Below the pieces are notes generated by a model, which saw only the letters and a program-made list of their open reading frames with translations, did no database searches and had not been told where the DNA came from. Made by a program: the position numbers and the translations under genes. A DNA stretch of 64,000 nucleotides from DATFDN01 sp963756545. GTDB taxonomy: Bacteria; Pseudomonadota; Alphaproteobacteria; Acetobacterales; Acetobacteraceae. Location of the stretch: assembly GCA_963756545.1 (NCBI GenBank), contig CAVWNY010000007.1:62001-126000 (forward strand), given 5' to 3'. Shown in pieces: positions 1 through 8,368 of the stretch (its first letter is position 1; every line of letters starts with the position of its first letter).

Positions 1-460
1 GACCAGCGAGGGCAGCGAGCGTGAGCGGAGTGACTAATATGCCGACCCCGACCACGATGGCGAGCCAAGGCCCGAGCGCCCGTCGTGCAGCAAGCGCTCC
101 GGTAGCCGCCAGCGCTGCGCCAAGGCAACCCTGGAATGCCATGACCGAGGCGCGCCCGAGCCCGAAAACTGCCCCCCAGGCGGCCGCCAATAGGTGATAA
201 CCGGGCGGCCACGCCCCGATGCCGAGGAATTGGTAGTGCCCATAGAAATTCGTGAGGAACGCGATCGGCGACAGTAGGTGCCCGCTCAGTATCAAGTTCC
301 GCAGCGCAACCGCGGTAATGTAGTGAGCCAATTCGTCGGAGGTGAACTCGTGCGTTGCGACGCCGAGCTGAGATTGGATCGCCAGAGCCAGGCCGATCAG
401 CAGCGAGCATAGGCTCAGGCCGAAGAGTGCATTGCGCCCCGGCACGGTAACGCCGGGCAT
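1..460 (-). CDS. GT-C family membrane glycosyltransferase, N-terminal part (cut by window edge)
   Basis: The reverse strand reads 153 codons without a stop from an ATG at 460 to the window edge. The protein starts MPGVTVPGRN, has a hydrophobic first helix, then an acidic motif (TSDELAHYITA) in the first periplasmic loop and a GAWPPGYHLL segment. An acidic residue in the first loop and a PPGYH-like motif are typical of ArnT/PMT-type (GT39/GT83) transferases, which move sugars from polyprenyl phosphate carriers at the outer face of the inner membrane. Its ATG overlaps the TGA of the DUF2304 gene by one base (TGATG), so the genes are translationally coupled. Acceptor and sugar cannot be told. 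The C-terminus lies outside the window. Confidence 0.75.
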   Translation of the reverse strand, partial: MPGVTVPGRNALFGLSLCSLLIGLALAIQSQLGVATHEFTSDELAHYITAVALRNLILSGHLLSPIAFLTNFYGHYQFLGIGAWPPGYHLLAAAWGAVFGLGRASVMAFQGCLGAALAATGALAARRALGPWLAIVVGVGILVTPLTLAALAG

Positions 461-816
461 CAGCGGCACTGACGGATACCGGCCTGGCGCTCACCGTCCG
501 GCACCATCGGCGAGCGCAGTGCCAATTCCCGGGTCAGGGTGGTGACGCTTTCGTGCACCTGAAGGATCTTGAACTGGAGATTGACCGAGACGAGCAACGT
601 GATGACGATCCAGCAGTAGACGACCAAGTCGGCCCCGCGGCCGACCCCGACCGCGGACGCGATCACGTCGCTGGCGGACGGCGCCAGCACGGCCACGATG
701 CCGCCTGCCGACACGAGCACGATGGACAAACTGATCAGCCGAGATTTGTGGCGCTGCAAGAAGGCATAGAAAAGTGCAAAGATGAGGCCGCTGCATAGGA
801 GGTATTGGATTATCAT
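460..816 (-). CDS. DUF2304 family small membrane protein
   Basis: 118 residues with three hydrophobic segments (about residues 2-20, 28-48 and 62-82), followed by a charged cytoplasmic tail containing FKILQVHESVTTLTREL. The short three-helix topology plus the terminal coiled tail is the pattern of DUF2304 proteins, which are found beside polyprenyl-phosphate glycosyltransferases. The start overlaps the GT2 stop (ATGA, 813-816) and the end overlaps the GT-C start, so it belongs to a three-gene operon. Function is inferred only: probably a partner of the GT2 enzyme or of sugar-lipid flipping. Confidence 0.75.
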   Translation of the reverse strand: MIIQYLLCSGLIFALFYAFLQRHKSRLISLSIVLVSAGGIVAVLAPSASDVIASAVGVGRGADLVVYCWIVITLLVSVNLQFKILQVHESVTTLTRELALRSPMVPDGERQAGIRQCR

Positions 817-1565
817 TTTGATACTCTATGCAGGAAAAGTTCAAATAAGATGGAAATCGAATTGCTGAGTTTCTGACCCTTGGCAACCGAATAGCTTGTA
901 TATAGGATTGTCACCGGCGCCTCGGTGATCTTCAGCCCGAGCGCGTCGAACTGATCCACCAGTTCGGACGCATGCGACATGCGGTTCTGCATAATGGAGA
1001 TACTGGAGGCGGCGTGGCGGGTGAACAGCCGCAGCCCGTTATGTGCGTCCGTAAGATTCAATCCGCTGGTCAGGCGCGTGAACACGACGGCTGCCTTCAG
1101 CATGATCCGGCGGGCGGCCGGCATGTTCACCACGGAACCGAGAAAGCGGCTGCCAATGACCACGTCGCTTCCTGTCCAGCGCCATGCCTCCAGCAGCGTC
1201 GCAATGTCCTCGACCCGATGTTGGCCGTCAGCGTCGAACGTGACGATCGCGTCCGCGCCCTGCCTCAGGGCGTAGCTGATCCCGGTCTGTAGCGCGGCAC
1301 CCTGCCCGAGATTGATAACATGGCGCAACACGATGGCACCAGCGCCGCTGGCATGCACCGCGGTCGCATCAGTTGAGCAATCGTCCACCACGATGACCAA
1401 CGGGTAGACGGCGCGAACCCCGGCCAGGACGCCGCCGATGACCTGCGCCTCATTGAAGGCGGGCACCACGACAGCGAGCTTGATGAGAGGGTTGGCGGTG
1501 ATTCCAGCGATCTGTCTCACAACGAGCGTGGGGGTTTCACCAGGGGATGCCCTCCTCTCACCCAA
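813..1565 (-). CDS. GT2 family glycosyltransferase (polyprenyl-phosphate sugar synthase-like)
   Basis: About 250 residues. The GT-A fold is clear: VVVPAFNEA at the start of the domain, VDDCSTD for the nucleotide, LGQGAALQTGI, then the metal-binding FDADGQH motif and GSRFLG. This matches dolichol/undecaprenyl-phosphate mannosyl- or glucosyltransferases that load a sugar onto the lipid carrier at the cytoplasmic face. No transmembrane C-terminus is present, so DUF2304 may act as the membrane anchor. The 1565 start is a TTG; a GTG at 1520 is an alternative and the first 25 residues are not conserved-looking. Divergent from the EamA gene at 1687. Confidence 0.85.
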   Translation of the reverse strand: MGERRASPGETPTLVVRQIAGITANPLIKLAVVVPAFNEAQVIGGVLAGVRAVYPLVIVVDDCSTDATAVHASGAGAIVLRHVINLGQGAALQTGISYALRQGADAIVTFDADGQHRVEDIATLLEAWRWTGSDVVIGSRFLGSVVNMPAARRIMLKAAVVFTRLTSGLNLTDAHNGLRLFTRHAASSISIMQNRMSHASELVDQFDALGLKITEAPVTILYTSYSVAKGQKLSNSISILFELFLHRVSK

Positions 1566-1686
1566 AATAGTGTCTGCTTCAGTTTGATATCATCGCGGAA
1601 CAGTGCTAGGCAAGCTAATCTTGCAGACACGCGCGGGCTGGCAGGCACCACATGCCGGCGGGGCGAGCGCCGAGCCGGGACCCGAG

Positions 1687-2190
1687 ATGCTAAACGCAGC
1701 AAGCTTGCTGGTATTCGTCGTATTTCTTTCGACGGGACAATTGTTGTTCAAGCAACTTGGCTTGTCGCTGCAGGCTAATTGCGGCGTGGAAGGTTTCCTG
1801 AGGCTCGGGCTCAATCCCGTATTCTTCGCGGCACTGACGCTCTATGGTTTCGCAACGTTGTTGTGGATCTGGATTCTGTCACGGATGCCGTTAAGTCAGG
1901 CCTACCCATGGGTCGCGGCGGGTGCAGTGATCGTCCCGTTGCTCAGCATGCTGGTGTTTGGCGAGCAGACGACGTCGCGGTTCTGGATGGGCATCGCGTT
2001 CGTGGTGGTGGGCCTCGTCCTGACGCAATATCCAAGCAGCCCTCCGGGCACTGGCGTAGAAGCGCGGCGACGTGTTTGCCGTGACATCGGGCCAGCGGGT
2101 GGGCCTGCACCCGGTCACGACCGTGCCCGAGATCACCCGTCGGTCGTCGGCGTTCCGGCGAACCGCCACCAGGGCCAACCACCGCCCTGA
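1687..2190 (+). CDS. EamA/ArnE-like small transporter with an odd C-terminal tail
   Basis: Residues 1-115 form four hydrophobic helices with the EamA/SMR pattern (STGQLLFKQLG in helix 1, SQAYPWVAAGAVIVPLLSM, FGEQTT, then a last helix ending VVVGLVLTQ). Proteins of this size (ArnE/ArnF type) flip sugar-undecaprenyl phosphates, which fits the divergent GT2/DUF2304/GT-C operon. After LTQ the reading continues for about 50 residues of Pro/Arg/Gly-rich sequence with no fold, where relatives normally stop. This could be loss of the stop codon or a frameshift near 2035. A start at 1603 is open but adds only non-hydrophobic sequence, so ATG 1687 is preferred. Confidence 0.7.
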   Translation: MLNAASLLVFVVFLSTGQLLFKQLGLSLQANCGVEGFLRLGLNPVFFAALTLYGFATLLWIWILSRMPLSQAYPWVAAGAVIVPLLSMLVFGEQTTSRFWMGIAFVVVGLVLTQYPSSPPGTGVEARRRVCRDIGPAGGPAPGHDRARDHPSVVGVPANRHQGQPPP

Positions 2191-2256
2191 GTTGGCACAT
2201 GCCGAGCGCACGGGCACCGACGCACACGGGGCCAAGCGCATCATTCCAACTGCAGC

Positions 2257-2691
2257 TTAGGCCGAGCCGGCGATATACGCCTTGAGGCTGTCCACCTCCT
2301 CCTCCTGCTGCATGATCCGGGCCTTCACGACGTCGCCGATACTGACCAGTCCGACCAACTCGCCCTCGTCCAAAATCGGGACATGGCGGAAACGCCTGGC
2401 GGTCATCTGCCGCATCGCCTCGTTGATCGTGGTTTTTGGCGACGCGGTATACAGCGAGCGGGTCATCAGATCATTGGCGGTCATGTCCAGCGTCCGCGCG
2501 CCGCTCGCGTGCAGGCTGCGGACGATATCGCGCTCGCTGACGATGCCCAGGAGCCGGTTCGATTGGTCTACGACCAGCACGGCTCCGATGCCCCTCTCGG
2601 ACATGATTTGGGCAATCTCGACAACCGTGGCGGTCGGGCTCAGCGTGACCACCTCCCGGCCTTTGTGTCGCAGGATCGCGGCGATCGTCAT
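2257..2691 (-). CDS. Tandem CBS-domain protein
   Basis: 144 residues made of two CBS motifs (about 8-63 and 75-130), with typical GAVLVVDQSNRLLGIVSERDIVR and RFRHVPILDEGELVGLV segments. Such stand-alone CBS pairs bind adenine nucleotides and act as small energy or redox sensors; the partner is unknown. The ATG at 2691 has a GAGAGGCA ribosome site just upstream, so the longer open frame to 2733 is not needed. It is divergent from trpG with about 150 bp between them. Confidence 0.85.
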   Translation of the reverse strand: MTIAAILRHKGREVVTLSPTATVVEIAQIMSERGIGAVLVVDQSNRLLGIVSERDIVRSLHASGARTLDMTANDLMTRSLYTASPKTTINEAMRQMTARRFRHVPILDEGELVGLVSIGDVVKARIMQQEEEVDSLKAYIAGSA

Positions 2692-2838
2692 GGTGTGCCT
2701 CTCATGAACACTCCAGCATGACCGATGCTGCACCCTTCATGTTGAAATTGGCAAATCGCGGCCGCGCGATGGGCTTACGCAGGTGTCGCCGGCACCCTAT
2801 TGCCACCGCCGCGCGCTCATGCGCAGATGCACCGCGTC

Positions 2839-3459
2839 ATGATCCTGCTGATCGACAACTACGACAGTTTTACCTTCAATCTCGTGCACTTCCTGGGCGA
2901 TCTCGGCGCTGCCTGCGAGGTGGTGCGTAACGACCGGATCACCGCCGAGGCGGCGCTGGCCCGCAGGCCCGAGGCGATCGTGCTCTCGCCGGGTCCCTGC
3001 ACCCCGAACGAGGCTGGCGTGTGCCTCGACCTGATCCAGGCGGCGGCCGGGCGCGTGCCGCTGCTGGGCGTCTGCCTGGGCCACCAGGCGATCGGCCAGG
3101 CGTTCGGCGGACGCGTCGTGCGCGCCCCGGCGCCTATGCACGGCAAGGTCAGCCGGGTCTTCCACGGCGGCACCGATATCCTGGACGGGCTGCCCTCCCC
3201 GTTCGCCGCCACCCGCTATCATAGCCTTATCGTCGATCGCACGGACCTGCCCGACTGCCTCGCCCCGACCGCCTGGACGGAGGACGGGCTGCTCATGGCG
3301 CTTTGCCACCGCAGCCTGCCGGTGTTCGGCGTGCAGTTCCATCCCGAGAGCATCGCCAGCGAGCGCGGCCACGACCTTCTGGCGAATTTTCTCCGCATCG
3401 CCCGCGGGAGCGACAGCGGTGATGGTCGCGGCGGCGATTTCCCGCGCGCGGCGGCCTGA
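2839..3459 (+). CDS. trpG: Anthranilate synthase component II (glutamine amidotransferase)
   Basis: 206 residues beginning MILLIDNYDSFTFN, the invariant start of TrpG/PabA. The class I glutaminase triad is complete: Cys in LLGVCLGHQAIG, His and Glu in GVQFHPESI. It supplies ammonia from glutamine to TrpE for anthranilate synthesis; the same subunit may serve PabB for folate. trpE is not in the window. The open frame reaches back to 2800, but the conserved N-terminus favours 2839. Six bases separate it from trpD. Confidence 0.93.
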   Translation: MILLIDNYDSFTFNLVHFLGDLGAACEVVRNDRITAEAALARRPEAIVLSPGPCTPNEAGVCLDLIQAAAGRVPLLGVCLGHQAIGQAFGGRVVRAPAPMHGKVSRVFHGGTDILDGLPSPFAATRYHSLIVDRTDLPDCLAPTAWTEDGLLMALCHRSLPVFGVQFHPESIASERGHDLLANFLRIARGSDSGDGRGGDFPRAAA

Positions 3460-3465
3460 ACGCAC

Positions 3466-4515
3466 TTGTCCAGCAATCTCAAGCCCATGCTGGCCCGGCT
3501 TGCGGGCGGCGCCACGCTATCCGAGGCAGAGGCGGAGGCGGCGTTCGACATCATCATGTCGGGCGAGGCGACGCCCGCGCAGATCGGCGCTCTGCTGATG
3601 GCCATGCGGATTCGCGGCGAGACGGTCCCCGAGATCACCGGCGCGGTGCGCGCCATGCGCGCGCGCATGAGCGCCGTGGACGCGCCCGAGGGCGCGATCG
3701 ACGTCTGCGGCACCGGCGGCGACAACGCCGGCACGCTGAACGTCTCCACCGCCGTGGCCTTCGTGCTGGCCGCCTGTGGCGTCCCCGTGGCCAAGCACGG
3801 CAACCGGGCGCTGTCGTCGCGTACCGGGGGCGCCGACGTGCTGACGGCGCTGGGGGTAAACGTCGATGTGGCGCTGGACCGGCTCCCCGCCATCCTGCGC
3901 GCGGCGGGCTGCGCGTTCCTGTTCGCGCCCCGCCACCATCCCTCGATGCGCCACGCCGCCGGGCCGCGCGTCGAGTTGGGCACGCGGACCATTTTCAACC
4001 TCCTCGGCCCGCTCGCCAACCCGGCGCGCGTGCGCCGTCAGCTCATCGGCGTGTTCGACCCCGCCTGGGCGCGGCCGATGGCCGAGACGCTGGGCCGGCT
4101 CGGGGCGGAGCGGGCCTGGATCGTTCATGGCCAGGGTCTCGATGAATTGACGGTTGCGGGCGAAAACAAGATCGTCGAATTTCAGGGTGCTGTGGTGCGC
4201 GAACTCACGTTGAGCCCGGAGGATGCCGGGCTCGCGCGCGCGCCCATCGAGGCGATCCGGGGCGGCGACGCCGCGTTCAACGCCGCCGCGCTCCGTGCGT
4301 TGTTGGAAGGCGCGCGCGATCCATATCGCGACACCGTGGCGTTGAACGCCGCCGCGGCCTTGATCGTCGCCGGGCGCGTGGACGATCTGCGCGAGGGCGT
4401 CGCGCAGGCGGACCGGACGCTCGCTTCGGGCGCGGCCTTGGCGGCGCTGGAACGGCTGCGCCGTGAAACGGCGGTCGCGGCGGTGGCTGAACCGCCGGCC
4501 GGACAGGCTCGCTGA
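3466..4515 (+). CDS. trpD: Anthranilate phosphoribosyltransferase
   Basis: 349 residues. It joins anthranilate to PRPP in the second step of tryptophan synthesis. The PRPP/Mg motif CGTGGDNAGTLNVST and the anthranilate-pocket motif KHGNRALSSRTGGADVL are intact, as is GPRVELGTRTIFNLLGPLANP. The start used is TTG at 3466, close behind the trpG stop; ATG 3487 is an alternative that would trim seven residues. It is followed by trpC after 22 bases. Confidence 0.95.
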   Translation: MSSNLKPMLARLAGGATLSEAEAEAAFDIIMSGEATPAQIGALLMAMRIRGETVPEITGAVRAMRARMSAVDAPEGAIDVCGTGGDNAGTLNVSTAVAFVLAACGVPVAKHGNRALSSRTGGADVLTALGVNVDVALDRLPAILRAAGCAFLFAPRHHPSMRHAAGPRVELGTRTIFNLLGPLANPARVRRQLIGVFDPAWARPMAETLGRLGAERAWIVHGQGLDELTVAGENKIVEFQGAVVRELTLSPEDAGLARAPIEAIRGGDAAFNAAALRALLEGARDPYRDTVALNAAAALIVAGRVDDLREGVAQADRTLASGAALAALERLRRETAVAAVAEPPAGQAR

Positions 4516-4537
4516 GCAGAGCCGAAGGAGGAGACTG

Positions 4538-5440
4538 ATGGCCGACTATGGTGCCAATGCAGGGGCCGCATTCGCAGGCGTGACCGGGGAAGACACGCTC
4601 GCGCGCATCTGCGCCGCGACGCGCGCCGAGGTGGCGCGGCGCAAGGAGACGTTGAGCATCGAGACGCTCCGCCAGGGTATTGTCGCCCAGAACGACCCGC
4701 CGCGCGGCTTCGGCGCGGCATTGAAGGAGCGCACGGGCCAGGGCCGCTTCGCGCTGATTACCGAGATCAAGAAGGCGTCGCCCTCGGGCGGGTTGATCCG
4801 CGCGGACTTCGATCCCGGGGCCATCGCCCGCGCGTACGAGGCGGCCGGTGCGACCTGCATCTCGGTGCTGACCGAGGGACCCAATTTCCAGGGCAGCGAC
4901 CGCGACCTGATCGCCGCCCGCCATGCGGTCAATCTGCCGGTGCTGCGCAAGGACTTTATCCTGGAGCCGTGGCAGGTCTACGAAAGCCGCGCGATGGGTG
5001 CCGATTGCATCCTGCTGATCATGGCCGCGCTCTCCGATGAGGAGGCGCGCGACCTGGAGGAGATCGCCCGCTCGCTCGACCTCGACGTGCTGGCCGAAAT
5101 CCACCAGGAGCGGGAGCTGGCGCGCGCGCTTGGGTTGCAAACCCAGCTCATCGGCATCAACAATCGTAATCTCAGGACGTTGCGCACTGACCTTGCGACG
5201 ACGGAGCAGCTGGCTCCCCTGGTGCCGTGCGATCGCTTCCTGATCACCGAGAGCGGTGTGCGCCACAACGACGACTTGAAGCGTCTGGCCAAGGCCGGTT
5301 CGCTCTGCTTCCTGGTGGGCGAGGGCCTGATGCGCCAACCCGATGTCGCCGAGGCGGTGCGCGCTCTGCTGGACGGGGACAATTTCCAGGCGGCCGAGGC
5401 GGCGGCCCAGGCTGCCCGCGTCCAGGCTTCCGCGGCGTGA
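4538..5440 (+). CDS. trpC: Indole-3-glycerol phosphate synthase
   Basis: 300 residues, monofunctional (no TrpF domain fused). The TIM-barrel shows the family signature LITEIKKASPSGG, with catalytic Lys, then LRKDFILEPWQVYESR, LAEIHQERE, IGINNRNLRTL and ITESGV. It closes the indole ring from CdRP. ATG 4538 is chosen because AGGAGG lies directly upstream; the open frame starts earlier inside trpD. Its stop overlaps the moaC GTG start (GTGA), so tryptophan and molybdopterin genes are co-transcribed here, as is usual in alphaproteobacteria. Confidence 0.95.
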   Translation: MADYGANAGAAFAGVTGEDTLARICAATRAEVARRKETLSIETLRQGIVAQNDPPRGFGAALKERTGQGRFALITEIKKASPSGGLIRADFDPGAIARAYEAAGATCISVLTEGPNFQGSDRDLIAARHAVNLPVLRKDFILEPWQVYESRAMGADCILLIMAALSDEEARDLEEIARSLDLDVLAEIHQERELARALGLQTQLIGINNRNLRTLRTDLATTEQLAPLVPCDRFLITESGVRHNDDLKRLAKAGSLCFLVGEGLMRQPDVAEAVRALLDGDNFQAAEAAAQAARVQASAA

Positions 5441-5919
5441 CAGGCGCGACGCTCACCCATATCGATGCGCGCGGCAACGCGGCGATGGTGGATGTCTCGG
5501 CCAAGCCGGTGACCGCGCGCAGCGCCACGGCGCGGGCGCGCGTGGTGATGGCGGAGCCGACCCTGGCGCTGATCCGCGAGGGTCGGGCGAAGAAGGGCGA
5601 CGTGCTCGGGGTGGCGCGCCTGGCCGGCATCATGGCCGCCAAGCGCACCGCCGAATTGATCCCGCTCTGCCATCCGCTGCCGATCGCGGCCGTTAGTTTG
5701 GAGCTGAGCGCCGACGAGGCCGGCGCGGCGGTGGAGATCGAGGCGACGGTCCGCACCACCGGCCAGACCGGGGTGGAGATGGAGGCCCTGACCGCCGCCT
5801 CGGTCGCCGCTCTGACGGTCTACGACATGTGCAAGGCGGTCGATCGCGGGATGCGGATCGAGGCGGTCTGGGTGACGCACAAGGCGGGCGGCAAGTCCGG
5901 CGAATTCCGCCAGGACTAA
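5437..5919 (+). CDS. moaC: Cyclic pyranopterin monophosphate synthase
   Basis: 160 residues, the usual MoaC length. It converts the MoaA product to cyclic pyranopterin monophosphate in molybdenum cofactor synthesis. Visible motifs are LTHIDARGNAAMVDVS at the N-terminus, LIPLCHPLPI, the catalytic GVEMEALTAASVAALTVYDMCKA block and a Lys-rich end. The start is GTG at 5437, which overlaps the trpC stop by four bases; this frame is also open further upstream but the conserved N-terminus begins here. Confidence 0.93.
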   Translation: MTGATLTHIDARGNAAMVDVSAKPVTARSATARARVVMAEPTLALIREGRAKKGDVLGVARLAGIMAAKRTAELIPLCHPLPIAAVSLELSADEAGAAVEIEATVRTTGQTGVEMEALTAASVAALTVYDMCKAVDRGMRIEAVWVTHKAGGKSGEFRQD

Positions 5920-5935
5920 GGGGGCAGCTTGAGGC

Positions 5936-7141
5936 ATGATTAGCGTCGAGGAAGCGCGCGCGCGGATTTTGGCGGGCCTGCACCCGCTGCCGGCCGAGAT
6001 CGTCGCGCTCGCCGATGCGTGGGGCCGGGTGACGGCCACGCCGGTGGCGGCGCGGCTGACGCAGCCGCCGGCCGACGTCTCGGCGATGGACGGCTACGCC
6101 CTGCGCGCGCCCGACGGCCATCAAGGCGCGGTGCTCGACGTGATCGGCGAGGCGCCGGCGGGGCACCCGTTCGCGGGGCGCGTCGGGGCGGGTCAGGCCG
6201 TGCGCTTGTTCACCGGCAGCCTGGTGCCCGCCGGCGCCGATGCCATTCTGCTGCAGGAGGACGCGACCCGCGAGGGCGGGCGGGTGCGGGTGAACGAGGC
6301 GGTGCGCGCGGGCCGGCACATCCGCCGCGCCGGGCAGGATTTCGCCGCCGGCGATGCCGTGGTGTCCGCCGGGCGCCGGATGGGCGCCCGCGACGTCGGC
6401 TTGGCCGCCGCCGCCAACCACCCCTGGATCACGGTGCATCGTCGGCCGCGCATCGCGGTGCTGGCCACCGGCGACGAGATCGCGATGCCCGGCGAGCCGA
6501 TCCCCCCTGGCGGCATCGTCAGCTCCAATTCCCACGCATTGGCCGCCCTGGCGCGCGCGGCGGGCGGCGCCGCGACGGTGCTGCCGGTCGCACGCGACGA
6601 CCGCGCCGCCATCGCGGCCGTCGCCGACGCGGCATCCGGGATGGACATGCTGGTGACGACCGGCGGGGCGAGCGTCGGCGACCACGATCTGGTGGTCGAA
6701 GGGCTGAAGTCGCGCGGGCTGGAGGTGGATTTCTGGAAGATTGCGATGCGACCCGGCAAGCCCCTGGTGTTCGGTCGGCTGGGGCCGGTTCCAGTGCTCG
6801 GCCTGCCGGGCAACCCGGTGTCCGCGCTGGTGTGCGCGGTCCTGTTCCTGCTACCGGCGCTGGCCCGCCTGTCGGGTTTGGCCGCCGATCCGCCGCCGAC
6901 CTCCCCCGCGCACCTCGGTGCACCGCTGGCGGCGAACGATGCGCGCGCCGACCATCTGCGCGCCACGCTGGCCCGCGACGCCGAGGGAGGGGTGATCGCC
7001 ACCCCCTTCCCGGTGCAGGATTCCGCGATGCTGCGCCGGCTGGCGCTTGCCGATGCGCTGATCCTGCGCCCGCCGCACGCCCCGGCCCTGGAAGCCGGGG
7101 CCGCGGTCGCGGTCATCCGCCTCGACCAGCTCGGACTTTAG
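5936..7141 (+). CDS. moeA: Molybdopterin molybdenumtransferase
   Basis: 401 residues, full length. It inserts molybdate into adenylylated molybdopterin. Family motifs are present in order: VSAMDGYALRA (about residue 50), FTGSLVPAGADAILLQED, VLATGDEIAMPGEPI, TTGGASVGDHDLV, MRPGKPLVFG and LPGNPVSALV. It lies 16 bases behind moaC and belongs to the same transcript. The combination with selB at 42 kb fits an organism that makes molybdenum enzymes such as formate dehydrogenase, but no such enzyme is in the window. Confidence 0.95.
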   Translation: MISVEEARARILAGLHPLPAEIVALADAWGRVTATPVAARLTQPPADVSAMDGYALRAPDGHQGAVLDVIGEAPAGHPFAGRVGAGQAVRLFTGSLVPAGADAILLQEDATREGGRVRVNEAVRAGRHIRRAGQDFAAGDAVVSAGRRMGARDVGLAAAANHPWITVHRRPRIAVLATGDEIAMPGEPIPPGGIVSSNSHALAALARAAGGAATVLPVARDDRAAIAAVADAASGMDMLVTTGGASVGDHDLVVEGLKSRGLEVDFWKIAMRPGKPLVFGRLGPVPVLGLPGNPVSALVCAVLFLLPALARLSGLAADPPPTSPAHLGAPLAANDARADHLRATLARDAEGGVIATPFPVQDSAMLRRLALADALILRPPHAPALEAGAAVAVIRLDQLGL

Positions 7142-7152
7142 CGCGAACGCGC

Positions 7153-7181
7153 TTGACGGCGCGGCGGGAACCTACCTAGAA
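7153..7181 (+). promoter_or_regulatory. Candidate lexA promoter
   Basis: TTGACG at 7153-7158 is a good -35 element; 17 bases later CTAGAA (7176-7181) can serve as a weak -10. The LexA box at 7168-7182 covers the spacer and -10, as expected for autorepression. The promoter lies in the 111-bp gap between moeA and lexA. It is read from sequence only. Confidence 0.5.
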
Positions 7182-7182
7182 C
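7168..7182 (+). promoter_or_regulatory. LexA operator (SOS box, GTTC-N7-GTTC type)
   Basis: The forward strand reads GAAC-CTACCTA-GAAC, i.e. GTTC-N7-GTTC on the reverse strand. This exact direct-repeat spacing is the alphaproteobacterial SOS box and differs from the enterobacterial palindrome. It lies 70 bp before the lexA ATG and overlaps the proposed promoter, which suggests autoregulation. Confidence 0.8.
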
Positions 7183-7252
7183 GTTGCGCAGTTGCCGGTT
7201 TGTTCGGTCGGCCCCCGCTGTCCGTCCGGCGCCATACGGGAATCCGATCGCC

Positions 7253-7978
7253 ATGTTGACCCGCAAGCAGCATGAACTGCTCGTCTTCATCGACCGCCAC
7301 CTCAAGCAGACCGGCTTTTCCCCCTCGTTCGAGGAAATGAAGGAGGCGCTTCAGCTCAGGTCGAAATCCGGCATCCACCGCCTGATCTCCGCGCTGGAGG
7401 AGCGCGGGTTCCTGCGCCGGCGCCACCACCGGGCGCGCGCGCTGGAGGTTGTGCGCCTGTCCGATGACCAGATCGGGGACCAGATGGGGCGCGCGCCGGC
7501 GGAGGTCGCGGCCAACGGTGGGGGTTTCGCGCCGAACGTGATCCGGGGCGACTTCTCCCCGAAACTGCCCGGCGTGCGCGCGGCCGAGGAGGCGGCGGCG
7601 ATTCAGCTTCCGCTCTATGGCCGCATCGCCGCCGGCCTGCCGATCGAGGCACTGCGCGACACCACCTCGCAGATCGAGGTGCCGCTGGCCATGATCGGTT
7701 CCGGCGAGCACTACGCGCTCGAGATCGCCGGCAACTCCATGATCGAGGCCGGCATCCTGGACGGCGACACGGTCATCATCCGCAAGGGCGAGACGGCGGA
7801 GAACGGCCAGGTGGTGGTCGCCCTGGTGGACGACGCCGAGGTGACGCTGAAACGTCTGCGTCGGCGCGGCAACTCGGTCGCGCTGGAGCCCGCCAACCAA
7901 CGCCACGAGACGCGCATCTTCCCGGCCGATCGCGTGAAGGTGCAGGGACGGCTGGTCGCGTTGATGCGGCGATATTGA
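7253..7978 (+). CDS. lexA: LexA repressor
   Basis: 241 residues. The N-terminal winged helix begins MLTRKQHELLVFIDRHL and includes SFEEMKEALQLRSKSGIHRL. The C-terminal S24 peptidase domain has the Ala-Gly cleavage site (GRIAAGLP, about residue 125), the catalytic Ser in GNSMIEAGILDGD and the catalytic Lys in DAEVTLKRL. RecA-stimulated self-cleavage relieves repression of SOS genes. The linker is somewhat long, as usual in alphaproteobacteria. ATG 7253 is the conserved start; the frame is open from 7184 but that part carries the leader. The SOS box just upstream supports autoregulation. Confidence 0.96.
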   Translation: MLTRKQHELLVFIDRHLKQTGFSPSFEEMKEALQLRSKSGIHRLISALEERGFLRRRHHRARALEVVRLSDDQIGDQMGRAPAEVAANGGGFAPNVIRGDFSPKLPGVRAAEEAAAIQLPLYGRIAAGLPIEALRDTTSQIEVPLAMIGSGEHYALEIAGNSMIEAGILDGDTVIIRKGETAENGQVVVALVDDAEVTLKRLRRRGNSVALEPANQRHETRIFPADRVKVQGRLVALMRRY

Positions 7979-8114
7979 AGGAACCACATCCGCCGGTTTC
8001 ACAACTCTGTCTCGCGGGTCCTTCCCACGGTGCCGTGATTGCCTCTCGCTCGAAATGGAGCGCCCGCGCCCCTAACTCTGCCTCGTCGGACCCGAAGCGC
8101 AAGGAACCCCAGCC

Positions 8115-8366
8115 ATGGCGGAGCAGCCCACGCCGAGCGCGCAGGACGCGACCGAGCAGGTCGCCAAGTTGCGCGAGCAGGTCGAAATGCTCATGCGCGA
8201 GCGGGTCACGCCCGCCCTCGCCGACGCCGCGAGCCGGGCGGAGAGTGCATTGGATGCGATGCGCCACCAGACCGAGGCGATGTCCGGGCGGGTCAAGGAC
8301 CAGCCGATCCTCGCCGTTGTGATCGCATTGGGGATCGGGTTCCTGGCCGGGCGGGTGCTCCACTGA
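8115..8366 (+). CDS. YqjD/ElaB-like (DUF883-type) small membrane-anchored protein
   Basis: 83 residues: a polar, Ala/Glu-rich helical stretch (residues 5-60, heptad-like LREQVEMLMRERV) followed by one C-terminal hydrophobic helix with a glycine pattern (VVIALGIGFLAGRVLH). This is the architecture of YqjD/ElaB proteins, which tether ribosomes or DNA to the inner membrane in stationary phase in E. coli. Role here is inferred. It ends two bases before the next gene's ATG, so the two form an operon similar in design to the cassette at 38-40 kb. Confidence 0.65.
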   Translation: MAEQPTPSAQDATEQVAKLREQVEMLMRERVTPALADAASRAESALDAMRHQTEAMSGRVKDQPILAVVIALGIGFLAGRVLH

Positions 8367-8368
8367 CC

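Noticed and set aside
4277..5338. 353-codon open frame opposite trpD/trpC
   Set aside because: Antisense shadow; the forward genes have all motifs.
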